Assembly: GCA_003538495.1 (NCBI GenBank)
Contig: DPSD01000708.1
Coordinates: forward strand, 1 to 7,360
Reading direction: 5' to 3'
Origin: Accumulibacter sp.
GTDB taxonomy: Bacteria; Pseudomonadota; Gammaproteobacteria; Burkholderiales; Rhodocyclaceae
DNA: 7,360 nt
Made by a program: the position numbers and the translations under genes. Each line of letters begins with the position of its first letter. Position 1 is the first letter of the stretch. Shown here piece after piece: positions 1 to 5,054 of the stretch. The notes under the pieces are model-generated. The model was not told the origin of the DNA, did not search any database, and was given only the letters and a program-made list of their open reading frames with translations.

Positions 1-227
1 CCCCGCCAGCGCCGCATAAGGCGCCCGCTCCAGCGTTTGCGCCAGTGTCGGATGACCGATCAACCAGACCGTCATCACATCGCGCGTATCGAAGGCAAAG
101 TTGAGGCACGCCGGCAAATCCCGAAAGAACTCCGGCGGCAGATTCTGGCCTCGTCGATGATCCACACCGGCACCAGCTGACGGCTGTCCACGGTGTTCCC
201 TTGAGTCAAGACAAATATCAGCCCGGT
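1..227 (-). pseudogene. Fragment of ExeA-like AAA ATPase from an insertion sequence, truncated and frameshifted
   Basis: Read on the minus strand, this stretch encodes the middle of an ExeA/TniB-type AAA ATPase, the helper ATPase that accompanies some transposases. The frame contains VPVWIIDEA, a Walker B strand with the DEA acidic pair. It then needs a one-base shift at about 147-149 to continue as NLPPEFFRDLPACLNF, followed by VWLIGHPTLAQTLERAPYA up to the window edge. The last part resembles the sensor-1 region of these ATPases. The expected codon after DEA is CAG (Gln), and one base of it is missing. Upstream, the frame meets a TAA at 228-230, and no Walker A motif is visible, so the 5' part is absent. 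The gene would continue to the left of the window. It reads as a decayed remnant of a mobile element. A sequencing error could explain the frameshift but not the missing N-terminus. Family assignment is by motif recognition. Confidence 0.72.
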
Positions 228-269
228 TTAGCAAATCAAGGCACGGCCGGCACTGTGTTAGCACCTTAG

Positions 270-312
270 TGACAGTCGCTGCCGGCGACTGTCGGCCAGG
301 CGCCGGCAGCGG
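270..312. repeat. Two overlapping perfect inverted repeats (alternative hairpins)
   Basis: Hairpin A pairs GACAGTCGC (271-279) with GCGACTGTC (285-293), 9 perfect base pairs around a 5-nt loop. Hairpin B pairs CGCTGCCGGCG (277-287) with CGCCGGCAGCG (301-311), 11 perfect base pairs around a 13-nt loop. The two share bases 277-287, so only one can form at a time. A short TTT (313-315) follows B, but there is no real T-tract on either strand, so a normal intrinsic terminator is doubtful. The element could be an end structure of the neighbouring IS remnant, a REP-like palindrome or an RNA switch. The pairing is directly visible; the role is unknown. Confidence 0.75.
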
Positions 313-638
313 TTTCCCCAAGCAGTGCGGACCCTATCACCGGCTGCGAGAACAAGTGGACTCGCGCGCCTGTGGGGGGACCATGCGGCGTCACAGCTTG
401 CCCTCCCGGCGTTTCCTTCACCATCCGGTGCGGCGGCAACCGCCTCGACAGTTCGCCGAGTGACGCGGGCACTGATCCGCATGCACAGGACGCCATGGCA
501 CGCTCTACCTCGTCAAGCAGCGCGGCCGTCAGGGCGACGCGAGACGACCAGCGCGAGACACCAAGCTGAAGCTGTGTGCGGCGCCACGGCAAAAACTCTT
601 TGAGCATATTCTTGCCTGTAGCGGCCGAGATCGGTACC

Positions 639-660
639 TTCGCCGAATTTTCGCCGAATT
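639..660. repeat. Abutting tandem 11-bp direct repeat, possible operator
   Basis: TTCGCCGAATT occurs twice back to back (639-649 and 650-660) with no mismatch and no spacer. The 11-bp period is close to one turn of the DNA helix, so two protein subunits would sit on the same face. The repeat ends 15 bp before the TATATT at 676-681, where a -35 box would be expected, and 55 bp before the SulP start codon. A related TTCGCCGA lies at 452-459. Binding by an activator or repressor of the SulP gene is an inference. Confidence 0.5.
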
Positions 661-675
661 CACGGCGGACCAAGG

Positions 676-681
676 TATATT
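676..681 (+). promoter_or_regulatory. Possible -10 box of the SulP gene promoter
   Basis: TATATT matches the sigma-70 -10 consensus at five of six positions and stands out in GC-rich surroundings. No good -35 hexamer lies 16-18 bp upstream; the space is taken by the second copy of the 11-bp direct repeat, as in activator-dependent promoters. A transcript from here would have a leader of about 28 nt before the ATG at 716. Confidence 0.3.
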
Positions 682-715
682 GCCAAGCAGCGTCTTTTCG
701 TCTGGGGGTTAGCAC

Positions 716-2455
716 ATGAATGCTTCTGCCTTCTCCAAGTACCTGCAGTCGGGCTTGCCACTGCTTTCGACGCTGCGAGACTACCGGCTGGCGTGGCTCA
801 GCAAGGATTCGATCGCCGGACTTTCCGCGTGCATAGTCTCGATTCCGTCGGTGATTGCATATGCCGAGCTGGTACACCTGCCGGCGATTACCGGCTTGTA
901 CGCGGCGCTGGCGGCGGCGATCGGCTACGCTCTGTTTTCCAGTTCACGGCACGTCATCGCCGGGCCGGATGCCGCGATCGGGCTGCTCGCCGGTTCGGCG
1001 ATCCTGCCGCTGTCGGGGGGCGACCCAGCGCGCATCGTCGTGCTGGCGGCGGTGCTCAGCCTCCTGTCAGGTGTCGTACTGCTGCTCGCCGCGCGCCTGA
1101 AGCTGGGCGTAATCGCCGACCTGTTGTCGCGTCCGGTGCTCATCGGCTACCTGAACGGTGCGTCACTGGTCCTGATCGCCACGCAGCTTGGCAAGATGTT
1201 CGGCATCAAGACGGAGGGGGAGGAGTTCTTCGAGCTGGTGTTGACGGTCGTCGAGAAGCTGCCACAGACGCAGGTGCCGACCTTCGCGCTCGGGGTGCTG
1301 CTGGTCGGGCTGCTGGTCGGACTGGCGCGATGGCTGCCGCGCGTCCCCGGTGCGCTGGCCGTCTGCGCGGTCGCGATCGCCGCGACCTTCGTCTTCGACC
1401 TTGGCAGCTACGGGATAGCGCTGGTCGGCAAGGTCCCGTCGGGAATACCGCAGCTGACGATTCCGTCGTTTCGCTGGGCGGATATCGCGGCCCTTTCGCC
1501 GGCCGCGGTGGCGATCGCCTTCCTGGCGTTTTCCGACGGCATTCTTTTGGCGCAGACCTTCGCCGAGAAGAATGGCTACGAGGTACGCCCGAACCGCGAA
1601 CTGGTCGCTCTGGGATCGGCGAACATTCTGGCCGGGCTGTGGCAGGGCTTTCCGGTTTCGGCCAGCCAGTCACGTACCTCGATCGTCGATTCGGCCGGCG
1701 GCCGGACGCAGGTTGCGCAGCTGATCCTGGCCTTCGGCCTGCTGTTGTTCCTGTTCTTCCTCACCGGTCTGGTGGCGCTGCTGCCGAAGGTGGCGCTCGG
1801 TGCAATCCTGATCGTGACCGCCATCGGGATGCTGGAAGTGGCGTCGCTCAAGGGTTTGTACAAGATCGATCGTCTCGAGTTCGGCATCGCGGTGGGGGTG
1901 ACCGCGGCGATCCTGATTGCCGGGGTCGTGCCGGGCATCATTCTGGGCTTGCTGTTGTCGCTGATTTCGGTGCTGGTCGAGGTCTCGCGCCCCGATGACG
2001 CCGTGCTTCGCCGGCTGCGTAGAGACGGCAAGTTCCACGACTGCCTGGATGACGACGAGGCCGACAGCATACCGGGCCTGCTGGTCTATCGGCTCTACGC
2101 GCCGCTCATCTTCGCCAATGCAAGGCATGTGATGAATCGTATCCGGACTTTGGTCGACGAAGCCGAACCGCCGGTCAAATGGCTGGTGATCGACGCCCAG
2201 GCGATTCACGACATGGACGTCACCGCCGCGCAGCGCTTTGCCGAACTGCACCGTGAACTTGCCGACGAGGGCATTGACGTCAAGATTGCCGACGCCCCGC
2301 GGCCATTCTTTGAGGAGCTGACCAAGGTCGGCCTTTCCGAGGAAATCGGCAGGCAGGATTTCTTCGTTTCGGTCAAGCAGGCTGCGGCGGCATACGATCA
2401 GTATTGCGCGGCCGAGGACAAACCGCCCGCAGCGGCCACGCCATCCGTTTCGTAA
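716..2455 (+). CDS. SulP/SLC26 family anion transporter with STAS domain
   Basis: This is a 579-residue inner-membrane secondary transporter of the SulP (SLC26) family, whose members move sulfate, bicarbonate or C4-dicarboxylates such as succinate. The hydrophobic transport domain spans about residues 30-423. It shows the SulP signature near the start (SIPSVIAYAELVHLPAITG, 42-60), SSRHVIAGPDAA (76-87), an acidic D274 in AFSDGILLAQ where BicA-like proteins carry an ion-site acid (alignment by eye), and GFPVSASQSRTS (311-322) followed by GGRTQ. A cytoplasmic STAS domain follows at about 452-552, with the core strand KWLVIDAQAIHDMDVTAA (488-505). Length is normal for the family. ATG 716 is supported by GGGGG at 704-708, seven bases upstream. 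The gene appears to stand alone: a long gap separates it from both sides. Substrate cannot be read from the sequence; bicarbonate, sulfate and dicarboxylate are all possible. The family call is very secure. Confidence 0.95.
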   Translation: MNASAFSKYLQSGLPLLSTLRDYRLAWLSKDSIAGLSACIVSIPSVIAYAELVHLPAITGLYAALAAAIGYALFSSSRHVIAGPDAAIGLLAGSAILPLSGGDPARIVVLAAVLSLLSGVVLLLAARLKLGVIADLLSRPVLIGYLNGASLVLIATQLGKMFGIKTEGEEFFELVLTVVEKLPQTQVPTFALGVLLVGLLVGLARWLPRVPGALAVCAVAIAATFVFDLGSYGIALVGKVPSGIPQLTIPSFRWADIAALSPAAVAIAFLAFSDGILLAQTFAEKNGYEVRPNRELVALGSANILAGLWQGFPVSASQSRTSIVDSAGGRTQVAQLILAFGLLLFLFFLTGLVALLPKVALGAILIVTAIGMLEVASLKGLYKIDRLEFGIAVGVTAAILIAGVVPGIILGLLLSLISVLVEVSRPDDAVLRRLRRDGKFHDCLDDDEADSIPGLLVYRLYAPLIFANARHVMNRIRTLVDEAEPPVKWLVIDAQAIHDMDVTAAQRFAELHRELADEGIDVKIADAPRPFFEELTKVGLSEEIGRQDFFVSVKQAAAAYDQYCAAEDKPPAAATPSVS

Positions 2456-2617
2456 GCGTCGACGACGCAGGGTTGTCAATCGTCGCGCGGTCGCCATTTC
2501 CGGAAACGCTTCGAATCCTGTTGGTTGAACTCTGTCGAAGGCCGACTCGCGGGCGCGCCGGAACGGCTCAAGGCTCCTGCCTGGCGCACGTCACTCGCCG
2601 CCGGAACACTCGGTCGC

Positions 2618-2653
2618 CGTGCATTCCGCCGGACGGCCGGTTCGGTCTGCACG
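2618..2653. repeat. Long interrupted hairpin in the SulP-lipoprotein gap
   Basis: CGTGCA (2618-2623) pairs with TGCACG (2648-2653). Inside this, CCG (2626-2628) pairs with CGG (2643-2645), and CCGG (2629-2632) with CCGG (2637-2640) around an ACGG loop, giving 13 base pairs with a TT/TC internal loop and a TT bulge. No T-tract follows on the + strand, so it is not a textbook intrinsic terminator. It may end or protect the SulP transcript or be a structured RNA. The pairing is visible; function is unknown. Confidence 0.5.
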
Positions 2654-2672
2654 CGTGGCGATCCATCTGGCA

Positions 2673-2707
2673 AGTTCCTGCCCGGCGCGGCCCCCCGTCC
2701 CGGAACT
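2673..2707. repeat. Second inverted repeat in the same gap
   Basis: AGTTCC (2673-2678) and GGAACT (2702-2707) are perfect reverse complements separated by 23 GC-rich bases that can form only a small inner stem (GGC/GCC). It lies 20 bases after the 2618-2653 hairpin, so the two could act as a pair. No T-tract follows. It may be chance in such GC-rich DNA. Confidence 0.3.
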
Positions 2708-2797
2708 CTATGCAAGAGCCTGTGTCAGAGCACCTCATGCACATCCGCTAGGACGCTGGCAACTATCGGGAGCAGTTGATGTCCCGGAAAAAAATGC

Positions 2798-2827
2798 TTG
2801 GCTACCCAAATTGCAAAGTGCTAGTCT
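2798..2827 (+). promoter_or_regulatory. Weak promoter candidate for the lipoprotein-DASS-decarboxylase operon
   Basis: TTGGCT (2798-2803) matches four of six positions of a -35 box. TAGTCT (2822-2827) lies 18 bp downstream and is preceded by TGC, an extended -10 motif. An A-tract at 2788-2794 sits just upstream, where it could act as an UP element. The -10 hexamer itself matches only three positions, so support is weak. A transcript starting near 2834 would have a leader of roughly 86 nt. Confidence 0.25.
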
Positions 2828-2919
2828 TGACTTCAGGAGGCGCGGGGGCCACCTGCATCGCTCGTACCGACCCGGCCGCTTGCGTTTTGCCGCTTCTTCT
2901 TCCTACAGGAGGCACGACC

Positions 2920-3528
2920 ATGCGTTTACCACGCGAATCATGCAAGCGCCATTTTGCGAGAAGCATCGCCTTGCTCGGCGTGCTCTTGGTGTCGGCCTGC
3001 GGCCAGACGGAGACTCCGCCGGCGGCGACGACGACGACTGCGGTGAGCACCGTGGCACCTGGGGCGACCGACGACAGGCGACCCTTTACGGGCGACTGGA
3101 CCACCATTGGCAGCCGACAGGTCATGGACCTCGGACCGGGCCAGCAGGCAGCGGTCTTCCAGCTCAGCGGCTCGTTGCTACTGAGCGGCCAGCAACGAAT
3201 AAATCGTGGTTTTCAAGCCCACCTCATCGGCTTCTCCGACACCACCACCGGCATGCAGGGCCGCAGTGTATGGACTGACGAACATGGCGACAAGGTCTTC
3301 AGTGAGTTGAGTGGCGAAGGGATTGGCCCCGGCCAGTTGATCGAAGGAAAGTTCGTCGGCGGCAGCGGGCGCTACGTTGGGATAAGCGGTGAATACAGCT
3401 TCAAATGGAAGCGCCTCGGCGCTATCGAAGGCAACGAATTGACCGGGCGGGTCGTCGGTCTGAGTGGCTGGGCGCGCCTTGGATCGCCCAGTGCGGTTGC
3501 TCCCACCACTGCAGGAGGTCCAAAATGA
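2920..3528 (+). CDS. Small secreted lipoprotein with beta-rich domain, unknown function
   Basis: This 202-residue protein starts with a lipoprotein signal peptide: basic MRLPRESCKRHFAR, hydrophobic SIALLGVLL, then the lipobox VSAC (24-27) with C27 as the lipidated residue. Glycine follows the cysteine, which under the +2 rule favours the outer membrane. A Thr/Ala/Pro-rich linker runs to about residue 55. The rest (56-192) is rich in beta-prone and glycine residues and contains SVWTDEHGDKVFSE (116-129) and GGSGRYVGISGEY (147-159). The latter resembles small beta-barrel proteins of the allene oxide cyclase/DUF3224 kind; that is a resemblance, not a firm assignment. ATG 2920 is chosen because AGGAGG (2907-2912) sits seven bases upstream and the signal peptide begins there; an earlier in-frame start at 2776 would bury the signal peptide. 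The gene overlaps the next by four bases (ATGA), so it is probably made together with the transporter and may be its accessory protein. I do not know its function. Confidence 0.87.
   Translation: MRLPRESCKRHFARSIALLGVLLVSACGQTETPPAATTTTAVSTVAPGATDDRRPFTGDWTTIGSRQVMDLGPGQQAAVFQLSGSLLLSGQQRINRGFQAHLIGFSDTTTGMQGRSVWTDEHGDKVFSELSGEGIGPGQLIEGKFVGGSGRYVGISGEYSFKWKRLGAIEGNELTGRVVGLSGWARLGSPSAVAPTTAGGPK
3513..3527 (+). promoter_or_regulatory. Ribosome binding site and ATGA junction fixing the DASS start
   Basis: AGGAGG (3513-3518) lies inside the last codons of the lipoprotein gene, six bases before ATG 3525. The sequence ATGA (3525-3528) joins start and stop. This is a classic arrangement for translational coupling, and it decides the start of the transporter against an earlier in-frame start at 3405. 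Confidence 0.85.
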
Positions 3529-4940
3529 GTACAGCCGCTTTCGGAACGGGAAAAATCGTAAAGTTGGTGATCCTCCTGGCGGTGTTCTTCGGCCTATGGT
3601 TCACGCCGGTACCCGAGGGCCTGACCGTCGAGGCCTGGCATCTCTTTGCCGTCTTCGCGTCGGCGATCACTTCCGTCGTGCTCAATGTCTTCCCGCTATT
3701 CACTTCGTCGCTGCTGGCTTGTGCGATCGTCGTGCTCACCAACACACTGACTCCGGCCAAGGCCTACGGCGCGTTCGCCAACGCCATCGTCCTCCTGGTG
3801 GTAACGGCTTTTCTGGTCTCGCAAGCGGTGGTCAAGAGTGGCCTCGGCAAGCGGATCAGTCTGCGGGTGATCACGGTGTTCGGGAAATCGACGCTCGGCC
3901 TGGCTTACAGCATCTACATCACCGACACCCTGATCGCCCCCGGCTTCCCGAGCAATACCGCGCGCGGAGGCGTGCTCTTCCCGGTCATCCTGGCCCTGGC
4001 GCAAAACAGCGGCTCGACCCCCGACGACGAGAGCAAGCGACGTCTGGGCGGCTACCTGATGTTTTGCGGCATGTCCAGCCTGGCCATTACCTCGGCGCTG
4101 TGGTTCACCGCCACGTCGGGCAACCCGGTCGGCGCGTCGCTGGCCGCCGAACAAGGGATGGCGATCGATTTCGGGTCATGGCTGCTCGCTTCCAGTGTGC
4201 CGTGCCTGGTGGTGATCGCCATCCTGCCGCTGCTGCTCTACAAGCTCTTCCCGCCCGGAATCACCAGCACCCCGGATGCACCGGAGAACGCACGCAAGGA
4301 ATTGCGTGCAATGGGCCCGATGTCGCGCCACGAATGGATTACGGCGATCACCTTCGCCGTCATGGTCACCGGTTGGATACTCGCCGCTCCGTACAAGCTG
4401 AACCTGACGGCAATTGCCCTCGCCGGTCTTGCCACGCTGATGATCACCGGCGTTCTCACGATGGATGACATGGGCAAGCAGGGTGGCACGCTGGTTACCT
4501 TCATCTGGCTGGCGGTGCTTTTCGGCATGAGTGGCCAGCTCAACGAAATGGGCTTCATGGGCTACGTCGGAGAGCGACTGGCGGTGGGGCTCGAAGGTCT
4601 CGCCTGGCCGGTCGCCTACGTCGCCCTGCTGGTCATCTATGTGCTGCTCCACTTCGGTTTCGTCAGTCAGAACGCGCAGGTTCTGGCGCTGCTCGGGGTG
4701 TTTCTCGACGTTGGCGTAAAGTCGGGCGTTCCTGTCCATTTGATGGCCTTTGCGCTGCTGTTTGCCAGCAGCTACTTTTCGGTCATTACTCCACAAGGCG
4801 GTAGCCAGAACATCATCTTCGTCGCCAGCGGCTATCTCAAACAGGGAGAACTCTATCGCCTGGGACTGGCGACGACTCTCTTCTGTACTGTGGTGTTTCT
4901 GGTCATCGGCACCCCCTGGATTCTCTGGGTCGGCGGCTAG
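3525..4940 (+). CDS. DASS (SLC13) family anion/dicarboxylate transporter, DiT1/CitT-like
   Basis: This 471-residue polytopic inner-membrane protein belongs to the divalent anion:sodium symporter superfamily. Closest in feel is the DiT1/CitT/TtdT branch, which exchanges or imports dicarboxylates such as 2-oxoglutarate, malate, citrate and tartrate. Evidence: the first substrate-site hairpin motif PSNTARGG (142-149), typical of this branch, preceded by TDTLIAPGF; the Trp-rich helix TSALWFTATSGNP (189-201); the second-half segment FIWLAVLFGMSGQLNEMGF (326-344); and LHFGFVSQNAQVLALLGVFL (375-394), placed where the family has its second repeat. Oddly, the second hairpin reads VITPQGGSQNIIF (420-432), where DiT1/CitT proteins usually have an HYxTGPAP-like motif, so the substrate may differ from known members. 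Length is normal. The gene is coupled to the lipoprotein gene by ATGA, and 114 bases separate it from the decarboxylase. The transported ion cannot be named from sequence. The superfamily call is secure and the branch less so. Confidence 0.9.
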   Translation: MSTAAFGTGKIVKLVILLAVFFGLWFTPVPEGLTVEAWHLFAVFASAITSVVLNVFPLFTSSLLACAIVVLTNTLTPAKAYGAFANAIVLLVVTAFLVSQAVVKSGLGKRISLRVITVFGKSTLGLAYSIYITDTLIAPGFPSNTARGGVLFPVILALAQNSGSTPDDESKRRLGGYLMFCGMSSLAITSALWFTATSGNPVGASLAAEQGMAIDFGSWLLASSVPCLVVIAILPLLLYKLFPPGITSTPDAPENARKELRAMGPMSRHEWITAITFAVMVTGWILAAPYKLNLTAIALAGLATLMITGVLTMDDMGKQGGTLVTFIWLAVLFGMSGQLNEMGFMGYVGERLAVGLEGLAWPVAYVALLVIYVLLHFGFVSQNAQVLALLGVFLDVGVKSGVPVHLMAFALLFASSYFSVITPQGGSQNIIFVASGYLKQGELYRLGLATTLFCTVVFLVIGTPWILWVGG

Positions 4941-4962
4941 TCAGAACCAGCAGGCGATTCCC

Positions 4963-4985
4963 CGCCCGCGCGCTCACCGCGGGTG
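4963..4985. terminator. GC hairpin after the transporter gene, weak terminator candidate
   Basis: CCCGCG (4965-4970) pairs perfectly with CGCGGG (4978-4983) around a 7-nt loop, and a G-T wobble plus one C-G pair extend it to eight pairs (4963-4985). It begins 22 bases after the transporter stop. The following TGTCTCATT is not a proper T-tract, so it could be a weak terminator or attenuator that lowers decarboxylase expression, or a 3'-end RNA stabiliser. Confidence 0.35.
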
Positions 4986-5012
4986 TCTCATTCGACCCAA
5001 GGCGCCCACCTA

Positions 5013-5045
5013 GCCGGCAGCAGCGATCAGCCGGCACTTCTGGAG
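5013..5045 (+). promoter_or_regulatory. Palindromic leader and ribosome binding site of the decarboxylase gene
   Basis: GCCGGC occurs twice (5013-5018 and 5030-5035). Being self-complementary, the two copies can pair over an 11-nt loop. The second copy ends only six bases before GGAG (5042-5045), which lies nine bases before ATG 5055. A hairpin so close could influence ribosome access. GCCGGC is common in GC-rich DNA, so chance is possible. The GGAG element supports the chosen start. Confidence 0.35.
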
Positions 5046-5054
5046 ACAAGTCAT

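Larger units (their letters stand above)
228..715. other. Non-coding gap between IS remnant and SulP gene
   Basis: No credible gene is visible in these 488 bases. Several frames are open on both strands, but they have arginine/alanine/proline-rich translations typical of GC-rich chance ORFs, lack suitable ribosome binding sites and resemble no family I recognise. The stretch holds the palindrome cluster at 270-312, the tandem 11-bp repeat at 639-660 and a possible -10 box at 676-681, which are listed separately. The left part may be worn-down flank of the mobile element. Confidence 0.6.
2456..2919. other. Non-coding gap between SulP gene and lipoprotein gene
   Basis: I see no gene in these 464 bases. 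The open frames crossing them either start inside the SulP gene or run out of frame into the lipoprotein gene; none has a good ribosome binding site or a familiar protein. A small palindrome, GCGTC/GACGC (2456-2460/2464-2468), directly follows the SulP stop but has no T-tract. Two larger inverted repeats (2618-2653 and 2673-2707) and a weak promoter candidate (2798-2827) are listed separately. Confidence 0.6.

Noticed and set aside
325..603. A 92-codon open frame on the plus strand
   Set aside because: Its composition is Arg/Ala/Thr-rich without domain features, and no ribosome binding site precedes it.
266..877. A 203-codon open frame on the minus strand
   Set aside because: It runs antisense into the start of the SulP gene, has no ribosome binding site I can see and matches no family. 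Long antisense frames are expected in GC-rich DNA.
2456..2468. Terminator right after the SulP stop
   Set aside because: The stem is only five pairs with a three-base loop and no T-tract follows.
2525..2779. Open frames on the plus strand in the SulP-lipoprotein gap, including one running to 3278
   Set aside because: They have no convincing start signals, and the longer one overlaps the lipoprotein gene out of frame. The latter has a signal peptide and an optimal ribosome binding site.
2799..2815. Sigma-54-like promoter (TTGG ... TTGCA)
   Set aside because: GG and GC are separated by 11 bases and not the required 10, and the -24 half is a poor match.
2835..2840. A second AGGAGG upstream of the lipoprotein gene
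   Set aside because: No ATG or GTG start lies at a usable distance downstream.
2776..2919. Earlier in-frame start for the lipoprotein
   Set aside because: It would add 48 residues before a clear lipoprotein signal peptide, and no good ribosome binding site precedes 2776.
3405..3524. Earlier in-frame start for the DASS transporter
   Set aside because: The added 40 residues are charged and overlap the lipoprotein gene, while ATG 3525 has an excellent AGGAGG and ATGA coupling.
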